From: PALSA-911 sp963743035
Lineage (GTDB): Bacteria > Pseudomonadota > Alphaproteobacteria > Acetobacterales > Acetobacteraceae
Direction of reading: 5' to 3'
Length of the DNA: 64,000 nt
NCBI GenBank assembly: GCA_963743035.1
Contig: CAVUOB010000011.1
Location: 186,001-250,000, forward strand
Position 1 is the first letter of the stretch. Every line of letters begins with the position of its first letter. Positions 18,430-28,326 of this stretch are shown one piece after another. The position numbers were made by a program, and so were the translations under genes. Under the pieces are notes generated by a model. That model ran no database searches, was not told the origin of the DNA, and worked only from the letters and a program-made list of their open reading frames with translations.

Positions 18430-21400
18430 ATGAGGCGGCTTCCGGGTCAAGCGGCGCGCGTCACCGGCAAGCTGCTGCATCGCGCCTGCACCCTGCTGCT
18501 GCTGGTGGCGCTGGGCGGCACCCTCGCGGTCGCGGCCCTCGCCTGGCGCCTGTCGCAGGGACCGCTCGAGCTGCCCTGGCTGGCGCAGCGCATGCAGGCG
18601 GCGGCCAACGCGGATTCCGGCACGCTGCGGGTTGCCATCGGCGGCGCGGCGCTGACCTGGGAGGGCTTCGCGCGCGGCGTCGACCGGCCGCTGGACATCC
18701 GGCTGCGCGATGTCCGGGCGACGGACCCGTCGAAGGGCCACAGCGTGACGGTGCCGCAGATCGACGTGTCCCTGGCACTCGGGGGGCTGCTGATGGGCCG
18801 CATCCAGCCGAGGGCGCTGGAGATCGAATCGGCCCGCCTGGTCCTGCTGCGCACCGAGGAGGGCAACGTCCGGCTGGATTTCGCCGGTTCGAATACGGCC
18901 GTGGACAAGGCTGGTGCGGACAAGGCTGAGCGGAAAAGGCTTCTGGCACGGGCGCCGCGGACGAGCCGGTCACCGAAGCCGGGCCGTCGGCCCTGGGGGC
19001 TCTGGTCGCCGAACTGGCGCGTCCGCCGGCCCCGGTCGGTAGTCTGGAACGCCTGGGCCGCTACAGCCAGCTGCGCCGGGTATGGATCCGCAATTCCACC
19101 TTCACCGTGGTCGACCGCAAGCTGGCGGTGCTGTGGCGGGCGCAGGCGCCGGACATCGATTTGCGGCGCCAGGCGCAGGGCGGGGTGGAGGGATCGGCCA
19201 GCTTCAACCTGGCCATGGGCCCGGTGAGCGCATCGGAGCGCACGTCGGTGCGGGTCAACGGCGTGCTATCGGCCGGCGACGGCAGCATCCGGCTGTCGGC
19301 GAAGCTCGCCGACCTCGCGCCGGCGGCGCTGGCGCGCCAGACCGGGACGCTGGAGCCGCTGGAGGCGCTGGACGCCCGCCTGGCGGGAACGCTCGACCTC
19401 GATATCGGCCCGCACCAGGTGCTGCGGCGGGTGGCGTTCGACCTGCATGCCGGGCCCGGGAAGGTGAAGGTCGGTGCCAGCGTCGTGCTGCTCGACGGAG
19501 CGGACATCGCCGCCGAGGGCACCGACCGCGACCTGCGCCTCAAGGCGTTCGATCTGCGGCTGACCCCGCGCGACGGCGGCCCGGTCTCCACGCTCAGCGG
19601 CGCCGGCACGCTGCATCGCCAGGACGGGCGGTTCCGCGCGGAGCTGTCGGTCGGGGTCGATCACGTCGCGTTCGCCGATCTCGGCCAGCTCTGGCCGCGG
19701 GCGATCGCCCGCCCGGCGCATGACTGGATCACCGAGAACATCGTCGCCGGCACCGCGCGCGACGGCCATGTCCGGGTCGCCCTGGAGGCCAACGAGGATC
19801 TGTCCGGTCTGGCCCTGACATCGGCGACCGGCAGCCTGCTGGGCGAGGGGGTGGCGGTCTATTGGCTGCGGCCGGTGCCGCCGATCGATCACGGCACCGC
19901 GCGGCTGAACATCCTCGACCCCGATACGCTGGAAATCCTCGTCAGCTCGGGCCGGCAATCGCTGGAGGCCGGGCAGCGCGAGAGCGCGCTGATAATCAAG
20001 TCCGGCCGGATGCGCATCACCGGCGTCGCGCACAAGGACCAGATCGGCACCATCGATGCCGAGATCGCGGGGCCGGTCGCCGATGCCATCGCCCTGCTGC
20101 GCAACAAGAAGCTGCATTTGTTCGACCATCTCCAGCTCGATCTGAACAATCCGTCGGGCCAGGTTTCCGGCACGCTCGCGGTCACCGTGCCGCTGGAGGA
20201 GAAGCTGCAGATCGAGCAGGTGCCGATCCATGCCAATCTGCGCCTGCAGGACGTGCATCTGGGCGGCCTCGTTGCCGGGCACGACGTCGATCACGGCAAT
20301 GTCGACATCGCCGCCAGCACCGAGGGGATGAAGCTGACCGGCCAGGCCGAGATCGCCACCATCCCGACGCAGATCGAGGCGGAGATGAATTTCCGCTCCG
20401 GCCCGCCCTCCCAGGTGCTGCGCCGGATTTCGGCGACCGGGCGCGCGAGCGCCCGCCAGCTGGCCGCGATCGGCCTCGATGCCGGCGAGGCGCTTTCCGG
20501 CGACCTGTCGCTGAAGGCGGTGGTGACCGACCGGCGGGACGGCACCGGCGACATCCTGGTCGATGCCGATCTGTTCGCGGCGAAGCTCTATGTCGCACCG
20601 ATCCGCTGGCAGAAGCCGGCCGGGCAGGCTGCCTCCGGCCAGGCGCGGCTGCAGCTGCGCCGCGGGCGGCTGGTCGGCATCGAAGGCATAACGCTGGATG
20701 GCGGGGTTCCGGGAGGTGGGGGCCAGCCGGACGACGCGCTGTTGCTGCGCGCCCGGGCGGCATTCGCCGACGGCCGCATCGCCGGGCTGACCATCGATCG
20801 CGTGACGCTCGGCCGCACCACCGGAAGCGGCAGCGTGCGCTTTCCCGCCGATGCCGGTCCGATCCGCATATCCCTCGACGGCACGGACCTCGATCTGTCG
20901 CGCGCCCTGTCCAGCAAATCCGCATCGGACAAGCCCGCATCGAACAAGTCCGCATCAGGCAAGCCGGGCGCGCCGCGTCCGCGGGAGACGGAGGCCGCCG
21001 GCCCTCCCTGGACCCTGGATGCCCGTTTCGCGCGGGCGATCATGGCCAATGCGACAATGGTTTCCGGTCTGGTGGCGCATGTCGAAAACGATGGCGCGAT
21101 CATGCGGGCCCTGCATGTGGAGGCGCAGACCCATCCCAACCAGGCCTATCCGAGCCAGGCGTATCCAAACCAGGCTGGCAGCCCGGGGCCGAACCAGACC
21201 CGGGCGGAGCCGCGCTTCCGGCTCGATATCGCCGCGCCGGCCGGCGGCCGTCCGCGCACGCTGAGCGCCTCCGCCGATGACGCGGGCGAACTGCTGCGCG
21301 CGGTGGACGTGCTGCACACGATGCAGGGCGGGCGCCTGTCGGTGAACGGCACCTATGACGACGCGCTGTCCGACCATCCGCTGTCCGGCACGGCGGAGAT

Positions 21401-21839
21401 CAGTGATTTCCGCATCCAGGGCGCCCCCGCACTGGGCAGGCTGCTGCAGGCGATGACGCTGTACGGGCTGGTCGACGTGGTGCAGGGGCCCGGACTGGCG
21501 TTCAGCAAGCTGGTCGCGCCGTTCCGCCTGACAAAGGAAGAACTGGGGCTGGCCGAGGCGCGGGCCTTCAGTTCCTCGCTCGGCCTGACCGTCAAGGGCC
21601 GGATCGACCTGGCGAACGAGCGGCTGGACCTGCAGGGCACGATCGTGCCGGCCTATTTCTTCAATTCGCTGCTCGGCAACCTGCCGCTGATCGGCAGGCT
21701 GTTCAGCCCGGAGGAGGGCGGCGGGCTGTTCGCCGCCAGCTACTCGATCCGCGGCGCGGTCGATGATCCGGAGGTGTCGGTCAATCCGCTGTCGGCGCTG
21801 ACACCCGGCTTCCTGCGCGGGCTGTTCGGCATTTTCTGA
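18430..21839 (+). CDS. AsmA-like/DUF3971 envelope protein, one frameshift
   Basis: About 1136 residues after repair. The N-terminal membrane anchor (CTLLLLVALGGTLAVAALAWRL, about 19-40) is followed by a long beta-rich periplasmic body typical of YhdP/AsmA-like bridge proteins, and an AsmA-like C-terminal domain (ALGRLLQAMTLYGLVDVVQGPGLAF, VKGRIDLANERLDLQGTIVP, NSLLGNLPLIGRLF). Such proteins are thought to move phospholipids between membranes. The first frame ends at 19227; the main frame is open from about 18930. One missing base near 18929 inside GACAAGGCTGAG joins them, giving AEKASGTGAADEP. Two more 15-base in-frame repeats lie at 20911-20960 (KSASD/KPASN/KSASG) and 21132-21176 (HPNQA/YPSQA/YPNQA). 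The first segment shows the same 15-base pattern at the frameshift itself. Confidence 0.82.
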
Positions 21840-21923
21840 GCACCGGCGCGGCAGACGCCGGGCTCTCTCTTGACCGCAGGGGCCGCGCCCGCTTCGCTGT
21901 CGTTCATTGCAGGAGAGAACGAC

Positions 21924-22637
21924 ATGAACGCAAAGCAGCCCGTCGCCATCGTCTTCGATACATTCGGCACCGTCGTCGACTGGCGCTCCAGCCTGATCGC
22001 CGAGCTGACGGCGTTCGGCGCCCGGCGCGGCGTGGCGGCCGACTGGGCCGGGCTCGTGGACGCCTGGCGCGCCGCCTACCACCCGTCGATGGACCGGGTG
22101 CGCAAGGGCGAGCTGCCATGGACACGGCTGGACGATCTGCACCGCGCCTCGCTCGACCGGCTGGTCGCCGAATTCGCCGTCAAGGGCCTGAGCGAGGCCG
22201 ACATGGACCACATCAACCGCGGCTGGCACCGGCTGCATCCCTGGCCCGACGCCGTGCCCGGGCTGACGCGGCTGAAGCGCAAATTCATCATCGGACCGCT
22301 GTCCAACGGCAATGTCTCCCTGCTGCTGAACATGGCGAAGCACAGCGCCATCCCCTGGGACATGATCTTCGGTTCCGACCTGTTCGGCCATTTCAAGCCC
22401 GATCCCGAGACCTATCTGGGCGTGGCGAAGCTGCTGGATCTGCAGCCCGGGCAGGTGATGCTGGCGGCGGCGCACAACAACGACCTGCGGGCGGCGCAAT
22501 CCTGCGGCCTGATGACGGCGTTCTTCCCGCGGCCAGGCGAGTACGGTCCGAAGCAGAAGCAGGACTACGCTGCCGACGGCAAATGGGACTACGTGGCCAA
22601 GGATATCGAAGACCTGGCGACCCAGCTCGGCGCCTGA
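21924..22637 (+). CDS. Haloacid dehalogenase, type II
   Basis: 237 residues. HAD-superfamily enzyme that hydrolyses L-2-haloacids, or a close relative with unknown substrate. Nucleophile Asp12 sits in VFDTFGTVVDWRSSL. The type II pattern continues with LSNGNVSLLLNMAKHS, FGSDLFGHFKPDPETYLG and MLAAAHNNDLRAAQSCGL. The ATG with GGAGAG upstream was preferred to one 18 codons earlier that only adds unlike sequence. The GMC oxidoreductase begins 69 bases downstream on the same strand. Confidence 0.9.
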   Translation: MNAKQPVAIVFDTFGTVVDWRSSLIAELTAFGARRGVAADWAGLVDAWRAAYHPSMDRVRKGELPWTRLDDLHRASLDRLVAEFAVKGLSEADMDHINRGWHRLHPWPDAVPGLTRLKRKFIIGPLSNGNVSLLLNMAKHSAIPWDMIFGSDLFGHFKPDPETYLGVAKLLDLQPGQVMLAAAHNNDLRAAQSCGLMTAFFPRPGEYGPKQKQDYAADGKWDYVAKDIEDLATQLGA

Positions 22638-22650
22638 CACCAGCCGGCGG

Positions 22651-22698
22651 AGACCGGCGAAAAGCAAGGCCGGCGAACAGCAAGACCGGCGAACAGGG
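22651..22698. repeat. 16-base tandem repeat, three units
   Basis: Three consecutive units of AGRCCGGCGAAMAGCA (22651-22666, 22667-22682, 22683-22698) fill the gap between the dehalogenase and GMC genes. The last merges into the GGGAGAGA Shine-Dalgarno of the GMC gene. Confidence 0.9.
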
Positions 22699-22706
22699 AG
22701 AGAGAC

Positions 22707-24416
22707 ATGGAATTCGACTACATCATCGTCGGCGGCGGGTCGGCCGGCTCGGTGCTGGCCAACCGGCTGTCGGCGAAGAGCTCCAATAAGGTGCTGGTCT
22801 GCGAGGCCGGTCAGGATACGCCGCACGGCAAGGTGCCAAAGCCGATCCTGGATTCCTATCCCGGCACCGCCTACCTGAACCAGGACTTCATCTGGACCGA
22901 GCTGCAGGTCACTACCGAGGTCGTTTCCCACAACAATCCGGACGCGCCGAAGCCGCGTTTGCGCAAATACGAGCAGGCGCGCGTGCTGGGCGGCGGCTCC
23001 TCGATCAACGGCCAGCTGGCCAATCGCGGCGCGCCGACCGATTACGACGAATGGGATGCGCGCGGCGCGCGCGGCTGGAAATGGGACGACGTGCTGCCCT
23101 ACTTCCGGAAAGTGGAGCGGGACATGGATTTCGACGGCCCGTACCACGGCAAGGAAGGCCGCATCCCCGTTCGCCGCATCATGCCGGACCTCTGGACCGA
23201 GCACGCCAAGGCGGTGGGCAAGGCGCTGGAACAATCCGGATTCGAGTACCTGCCCGACCAGAATGGCGAGTTCCGGCAGGGCTATTTCCCGATCACCATC
23301 TCCAACGCCTACGAGACGCGGGTGTCGGCGGCGATTGGCTATCTCGATCCCGGCACGCGGCTGCGTCAGAACCTCACCATCTCCACCGACACCCAGGTGT
23401 CCTCGCTGATCTTCGAGGGCCAGCGCTGCGTCGGCGTGAAGGCGGTGGTCGGCGGCCGGGCGCAGGAATTCCGCGGCCGCGAGGTGATCCTGTCCTCCGG
23501 CGCGATCCACTCGCCGGCGCATCTGCTGCGCGCCGGCATCGGGCCGGTGGGGCATCTGCGCGACATGGGCATCGATGTCCTGGCCAGCGTTCCGGGCGTC
23601 GGCCAGCGGCTGATGGACCATCCCTCCGTCGCGCTCGCCTCGTTCGTCAAGCCGCATGCCCGGATCAACAACGACATCACCCGCCGGCACATGCATGTCG
23701 CCTGGCGCTATTCGTCCAACATGCACGGCGCGCCGGCAGGCGACATGTTCGTCACCGCCGCCACCAAATCCACCTGGCACGCGGTCGGCGAGCAGATGGC
23801 GGCGATGGTGATGTTCGTGAACAAGACCTACTCGGAGACCGGGCAGGTGAAGCTGCAGTCGAAGGACCCGCGGATCGAGCCGGAGGTCGAGTTCAACCTG
23901 CTGTCGGACCGGCGCGACCTGGACCGGATGATGGACGGGTTCCGCAAGCTCGGCGTGCTGCATTCACTGCCGGTGATGGCGGAGGTGGCGACCGATCCGT
24001 TCCCCGCCAGCTACAGCGACAAGGTGCGCCAGGTCGGCATCATCAATCGCAAGAACAAGATCCTGACCGACATCATGGCGAAGCTGCTGGACGGACCGGC
24101 GGCGTTGCGGCGATACCTGCTCAAGACCTTCGTCATGGAGGATTTCACGCTGGAGCAGGTGATGACCGACGACGACGCGCTGGAGGCCTTCGTGCGCAAG
24201 GCGGCGGTGGGCGTGTGGCACGCCTCCTGCACCTGCCGCATGGGCGACGCGGACGACCCGATGGCGGTGACCGATCCGGCCGGGCGGGTGCGCGGGGTGG
24301 AGGGGCTGCGCGTGGTCGATGCCTCGATCTTCCCGGTGGTGCCCTGCGCCAACACCAATTTCCCCACCCTGATGACGGCGGAGAAGATCTCCGACGCGAT
24401 CCTGGCCGGCCATTGA
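22707..24416 (+). CDS. GMC-family FAD-dependent oxidoreductase
   Basis: 569 residues, the usual length for choline-dehydrogenase-like GMC enzymes. The Rossmann FAD motif VGGGSAGSVLANRL is at 8-21, followed by VLGGGSSINGQLANRG (GMC signature 1), VILSSGAIHSPAHLLRAGIGP (signature 2) and the C-terminal catalytic region with HASCTCRMG and DASIFPVVPCANTNFPTLMTAEK. It oxidises an alcohol to an aldehyde or acid; the substrate is not predictable. A GGGAGAGA Shine-Dalgarno precedes the start. It follows a haloacid dehalogenase, so a small oxidation module for hydroxy or halo acids is possible, but this is inference. Confidence 0.92.
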   Translation: MEFDYIIVGGGSAGSVLANRLSAKSSNKVLVCEAGQDTPHGKVPKPILDSYPGTAYLNQDFIWTELQVTTEVVSHNNPDAPKPRLRKYEQARVLGGGSSINGQLANRGAPTDYDEWDARGARGWKWDDVLPYFRKVERDMDFDGPYHGKEGRIPVRRIMPDLWTEHAKAVGKALEQSGFEYLPDQNGEFRQGYFPITISNAYETRVSAAIGYLDPGTRLRQNLTISTDTQVSSLIFEGQRCVGVKAVVGGRAQEFRGREVILSSGAIHSPAHLLRAGIGPVGHLRDMGIDVLASVPGVGQRLMDHPSVALASFVKPHARINNDITRRHMHVAWRYSSNMHGAPAGDMFVTAATKSTWHAVGEQMAAMVMFVNKTYSETGQVKLQSKDPRIEPEVEFNLLSDRRDLDRMMDGFRKLGVLHSLPVMAEVATDPFPASYSDKVRQVGIINRKNKILTDIMAKLLDGPAALRRYLLKTFVMEDFTLEQVMTDDDALEAFVRKAAVGVWHASCTCRMGDADDPMAVTDPAGRVRGVEGLRVVDASIFPVVPCANTNFPTLMTAEKISDAILAGH

Positions 24417-25630
24417 GTACCGACACGACCGGCGTACTGCCCGGGCTGCCGGCCCCCGTGGCGGCCCCCGTGGCGGCCCCCGTGGCGGTGCCCAGGGTAC
24501 TGCGCTCGTTCGCGATGATCGCGGCCGCGGCGGTGGGGCTGCGGCTTGGCGTCTATGCCTGGCTGGCGCTGCCCTATGGCGGGCTGGTCGATGCCATGTG
24601 CCAGTTCGACTGCGGCTGGTACCAGCGGCTGGCGGTCGCGGGCTACGGCGCCGATGCCGAATGGGCGGATTTCGGCAGCTACCCGCATTGGGCGTTCTTT
24701 CCGCTCTATCCGCTCGGCGTCTCCGCCCTGCATTTGCTGCTGGGCATTCCCGCGCTCGCGGCCGGGATGCTGCTGTCCGGCCTCGGCCTGTGCGGCTTCG
24801 CGGTCATCGGCGCGCGGTATCTGCGCGAGACGCGGGCGGTGCTGCACCCCGCGCTCTGGCTGGCCGTCGTGCTGCTGTTTCCCTACGGGTTCTTCTTCGC
24901 GGCGGTTTACACGGAGGCGCTGTTCGCCCTGCTGTCGGCCGGTGCGCTGCTGGCGCTGCGCCGGCGCCGGCCGCTGCTGGCGTCCTGCCTGGCGGCGCTG
25001 GCCAGCGCCACGCGCCCGACCGGCGTGCTGCTGACGCCGGTTCTGGTGGCCGACCGGCTGGCCGCGCTCTGGCGCGGACGGTATCGCCGCGACCGCGCCG
25101 CGCTGCTGGGCGAGACGCTGCTGCCAATCGCCATCGCGCCGCTTGGGCTGTTCCTGTTCATGCTGGACCAGTACAGCCGCACCGGCGACGCGCTGGCGTT
25201 CAGCCATGTCCAGGTGCTTTGGCACCGGCAATGGGGCAATCCGTTCGCGCGGATCTGGAGCGGGCTCGAGAGCTGGGATTTTTCCGTGCTGCTGGCCAGC
25301 CCAAGCAGCGCCTATTCCGCCGGCTTCGCGCTGCTCGGCCTCGCCGCCGCTGCCTGGCTGGCGCTGCGCCGCCGCCGGGCGGAGGCCTGGTTCCTGGCCG
25401 GCTGCGTGCTGCTGCCGGCGGCGAGCGGGCTCGATTCGCTGCCGCGCTTCGTCGGCGCCAATCCGGTGTTCCTGTTCGCGGTGTACGATCTCGCGGCGCG
25501 GCTGACCGGGGAGCAGCTGACCGGGGGGCGGCTGCGTCCGGTCCTGCTCGGCGGCCTCGCCATGGTGCTGGCGGCGTTGCAGGCCGTGTTGCTGATCGGC
25601 TGGTTCAGCGGCGCGGGGGGCGTATTCTGA
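24413..25630 (+). CDS. PIG-V-like mannosyltransferase family membrane protein
   Basis: About 405 residues starting at TTG 24413, which overlaps the GMC stop (TTGA). It has a glycosyltransferase GT-C architecture with roughly eight to ten transmembrane helices. Family hallmarks: FDCGWYQRLAVAGYG in the first loop with the catalytic Asp, HWAFFPLYPL, YTEALFALLSAGALLAL and ASATRPTGVLL. In eukaryotes PIG-V adds mannose to the GPI anchor; bacterial members mannosylate lipids or glycans from polyprenyl-phosphate mannose. The N-terminus carries a 12-base repeat coding V-A-A-P. LTGEQ/LTGGR near 25500 is another short repeat. It is followed, overlapping by one base, by a 70-residue membrane protein. Confidence 0.8.
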   Translation: MSTDTTGVLPGLPAPVAAPVAAPVAVPRVLRSFAMIAAAAVGLRLGVYAWLALPYGGLVDAMCQFDCGWYQRLAVAGYGADAEWADFGSYPHWAFFPLYPLGVSALHLLLGIPALAAGMLLSGLGLCGFAVIGARYLRETRAVLHPALWLAVVLLFPYGFFFAAVYTEALFALLSAGALLALRRRRPLLASCLAALASATRPTGVLLTPVLVADRLAALWRGRYRRDRAALLGETLLPIAIAPLGLFLFMLDQYSRTGDALAFSHVQVLWHRQWGNPFARIWSGLESWDFSVLLASPSSAYSAGFALLGLAAAAWLALRRRRAEAWFLAGCVLLPAASGLDSLPRFVGANPVFLFAVYDLAARLTGEQLTGGRLRPVLLGGLAMVLAALQAVLLIGWFSGAGGVF

Positions 25631-25842
25631 TGCGGGCTCTGATGCGGATTCCCGGCTGGATACCGCTCGCCGCCGCGGTGCTGCTGCTCGGCTTCGAGCT
25701 GTCGATGCTGGGCATCGGGCTGTTCGGCGCGCGGGTCTCTCCGGCCTACCGGGATTACTTCATCGATCGGCGGACCGTCCTGTGGGCCGGCGAGCCGGCC
25801 CCTCACGGTCCGGTTCAGGAGAGCGGGCGCACCAGCCGGTGA
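25630..25842 (+). CDS. Small membrane protein coupled to the mannosyltransferase
   Basis: 70 residues, start ATG overlapping the previous stop (TGATG). One hydrophobic helix (WIPLAAAVLLLGFELSMLGIGLF), then a charged stretch SPAYRDYFIDRRTVLWAG. No family recognised. The overlap implies coupled translation. Its 3' end overlaps the tyrS 3' end on the opposite strand by 28 bases. Confidence 0.6.
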   Translation: MRALMRIPGWIPLAAAVLLLGFELSMLGIGLFGARVSPAYRDYFIDRRTVLWAGEPAPHGPVQESGRTSR

Positions 25843-27062
25843 TGCTTGCGTCCGGAGGAGAGCTTGATGGCGCCGTCGCGCAGATCGGCGGCGCCGATCA
25901 GCTGGGCCTCCTCGGTGACCGCGATGTCGTTCACCCGCGCGCCGCCGCCGCGGATCAGCCGCCGCGCCTCGCCGTTGCTGGCGACCAGCCCGGACAGCGT
26001 GAACAGGCGGAAGGCGGGGATGCCCTCGGCCAGCTCGGCGCCCGGCACGTCCACGCTCGGCAGCGTGTCGGCGGCCTCGCCTTCCTCGAAGGCGCGCCGG
26101 GCGGTCTCGGCGGATTGCTCGGCGGCCTGGCGGCCATGCGCCAGCGCGGTGGCCTCGGTCGCCAGGATCTTCTTCGCCTCGTTGATCTCCGCGCCGCCGA
26201 GCGCCTCCAGCCGGGCGATCTCGGCCAGCGGCAGGTCGGTGAACAGCTGCAGGAAGCGGCCGACATCGGCGTCCTCGGTGTTGCGCCAGAACTGCCAGTA
26301 GTCGTACGGGCTCAGCCGGTCGGCGGTCAGCCACACCGCGCCCTGGGCGGTCTTGCCCATCTTGGCGCCGGACGCGGTGGTGATCAGCGGCGTGGTCAGG
26401 CCGAACACCTGCGCCCCGTCCATCCGGCGCGTGAGCTCCACGCCGGAGACGATGTTGCCCCACTGGTCCGAGCCGCCCATCTGCAGCTTCACGCCGTGAC
26501 GGCGCGACAGCTCGCGGAAATCGTAGCTCTGCAGAATCATGTAGTTGAATTCGAGGAAGGTCAGCGGCTGCTCGCGGTCCAGCCGCAGCCGCACGCTGTC
26601 GAAAGTCAGCATGCGGTTGATGGTGAAATGATGCCCGACCTCGCGCAGCAGCGGGATGTAGCCGAGCTGGTCCAGCCAGTCGGCGTTGTTCAGCATGATC
26701 GCGTCGGTGGCCCCGTCGCCGAAAGCCAGGTACGGCCCGAAGCAGCGGCGGATGCCCGCCATGTTGGCGGCGATCTGCGCATCCGTCAGCATCTGCCGGG
26801 CCTCGTCCTTGCCCGAGGGGTCGCCGATGCGCGTGGTGCCGCCGCCCATCAGCACCACCGGCTTATGGCCATGGCGCTGCAACAGGCGCAGCATCATGAT
26901 CTGCAGCAGGCTGCCGACATGCAGGCTGTCCGCGGTGCAGTCGAAGCCGATATAGGCCGGCACCACGCCGGACTGGAACGCGGCATCGAGCGCTTCCAGG
27001 TCGGTGCATTGATGGAGGAAGCCGCGGGCGGTGGCTTCTTGCAGGAAGGTGCTTTTCGGCAT
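25815..27062 (-). CDS. tyrS: Tyrosine--tRNA ligase
   Basis: 415 residues, class I synthetase of the TyrRS-F type. The HIGH-equivalent motif is HVGS at 48-51 (DSLHVGSLLQ) and the KMSKS loop reads KMGKT near 233-237, both normal for bacterial TyrRS. The tyrosine pocket GSDQWGNI and VVLMGGGTTRIGDPSGK are present, and a C-terminal S4 RNA-binding domain ends the protein (RLIRGGGARVNDIAVTE). The start is MPKSTFLQEA; a longer frame upstream is not homologous. It is divergent from anmK with 59 bases between them. Confidence 0.97.
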   Translation of the reverse strand: MPKSTFLQEATARGFLHQCTDLEALDAAFQSGVVPAYIGFDCTADSLHVGSLLQIMMLRLLQRHGHKPVVLMGGGTTRIGDPSGKDEARQMLTDAQIAANMAGIRRCFGPYLAFGDGATDAIMLNNADWLDQLGYIPLLREVGHHFTINRMLTFDSVRLRLDREQPLTFLEFNYMILQSYDFRELSRRHGVKLQMGGSDQWGNIVSGVELTRRMDGAQVFGLTTPLITTASGAKMGKTAQGAVWLTADRLSPYDYWQFWRNTEDADVGRFLQLFTDLPLAEIARLEALGGAEINEAKKILATEATALAHGRQAAEQSAETARRAFEEGEAADTLPSVDVPGAELAEGIPAFRLFTLSGLVASNGEARRLIRGGGARVNDIAVTEEAQLIGAADLRDGAIKLSSGRKHHRLVRPLS

Positions 27063-27121
27063 GGCGGCAGGCTCGTATCTGAATGAAGACGGCTGGCTAG
27101 CACGGACGGGGACGAAAAAGA

Positions 27122-28204
27122 ATGTCTGCGGGAACAAGGCTGAACGCGATCGGGCTGATGAGCGGCACCTCGCTCGACGGTGTCGACGCCGCCTGGATCG
27201 AGACCGACGGCGAAACCGTGTTCGCCACCGGCCCGAGCGTGACGCTGTCCTATGATGACGGCCTGCGTGCCGATCTGCGGCGCATCCTGGACCGGGCGCC
27301 GGCGCTGGCGGAGGACGACCCGTCCCTGGCGGACGCCGTCGCGCGGCTGACCGAGGTGCATGTCCAGGCCGTGCGCGCACTGGATCGCGCCGCCGACATC
27401 ATCGGCTTTCACGGCCAGACGATCCTGCACCAGCCGCAATCCGGCCGCACCTGGCAGGTCGGCGACGCCGCTTTGCTGGCCCGGCGCACCGGCATCGCCG
27501 TCGCGCATGATTTCCGCAGCGCCGACGTCGCGGCCGGCGGTGAGGGCGCGCCGCTGGCGCCGGTCTATCACGCGGCGCTGGCGCGCGGGCTGGAGCGGCC
27601 GCTGGCGGTGCTGAACATCGGCGGCGTGGCGAACGTCACCTTCATCGGTGCGGACGGTGAGCTCGTCGCCTTCGACACCGGCCCCGGCAACGGGCCGCTG
27701 GACGATTGGGCGGCGCGCCATACCGGCGAAGGCTTCGACCGGGACGGCGCGCTCGCCGCCGCCGGACGGGCCGACGAGGCGGTGCTCGGCCGGCTGCTCG
27801 GGCACCCGTATTTCGCCCGGCCCGCGCCGAAATCGCTGGACCGGCTGGACTTCGCCCAGGCGCTGGCAGCGAGCGGGCTCGATGCCTGCTCCCCCGCGGA
27901 CGGCGCCGCCACCCTGGCCGCCTTCACGGCGCGGGCCGTGGCAATGGCGAAGCTGCCCGCCCCGCCGCTGCGCTGGCTGGTCTGCGGCGGCGGGCGGCAC
28001 AACCCGGCGATCATGGCCGCGCTGCGCGCCGCCCTGCCGGCGCCGGTGGGTCCGGTCGAAGCCGTCGGCTGGGACGGCGACGCGCTGGAGGCGCAATGCT
28101 TCGCCTTCCTGGCGGCCCGCGCCCGCGCCGGCCTGCCGATCAGCTTCCCCGGGACGACCGGCGTGCCGCGCCCGCTGCCAGGCGGATCGCTGGTCCGACC
28201 CTGA
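27122..28204 (+). CDS. anmK: Anhydro-N-acetylmuramic acid kinase
   Basis: 360 residues. Phosphorylates and opens 1,6-anhydro-MurNAc during peptidoglycan recycling. The N-terminal phosphate loop GLMSGTSLDGVDAAW (10-24), GFHGQTILHQP, AVLNIGGVANVTFI and FDTGPGNGPLDDW mark the family, with a C-terminal LVCGGGRHNP motif. Divergent from tyrS. Downstream lies a repeat-like hairpin and then an alpha/beta hydrolase gene. Confidence 0.96.
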   Translation: MSAGTRLNAIGLMSGTSLDGVDAAWIETDGETVFATGPSVTLSYDDGLRADLRRILDRAPALAEDDPSLADAVARLTEVHVQAVRALDRAADIIGFHGQTILHQPQSGRTWQVGDAALLARRTGIAVAHDFRSADVAAGGEGAPLAPVYHAALARGLERPLAVLNIGGVANVTFIGADGELVAFDTGPGNGPLDDWAARHTGEGFDRDGALAAAGRADEAVLGRLLGHPYFARPAPKSLDRLDFAQALAASGLDACSPADGAATLAAFTARAVAMAKLPAPPLRWLVCGGGRHNPAIMAALRAALPAPVGPVEAVGWDGDALEAQCFAFLAARARAGLPISFPGTTGVPRPLPGGSLVRP

Positions 28205-28212
28205 CAACCACC

Positions 28213-28268
28213 TCTTCCCCTCTCCCGCAAGCCGGAGAGGGTGCCGAGCGCAGCGAGGCGGGTGAGGG
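28213..28268. repeat. Extragenic palindromic repeat, CTCTCCCGC/GGAGAGG type
   Basis: CCTCTCC (28219-28225) pairs with GGAGAGG (28234-28240) and is followed by GCCGAGCGCAGCGAGGCGGGTGAGGG. This arrangement is a very common interspersed extragenic element in GC-rich proteobacteria. It lies just after anmK and may also serve as a transcript end. Confidence 0.7.
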
Positions 28269-28326
28269 CGGCTGGTCAACCCGGCCGGACTGTGGTCGCC
28301 TTCGAGCCAGCCGGGGAGGGAGCCGC

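Noticed and set aside
13885..18741. 1618-codon minus-strand frame
   Set aside because: Only the middle part is GlnE; the rest reads through bcp and msrQ in a wrong frame and upstream of the start.
20955..23963. 1002-codon minus-strand frame opposite the AsmA-like, dehalogenase and GMC genes
   Set aside because: Rich in His, Arg, Asp and Gln with no domain; the antisense genes are all recognisable.
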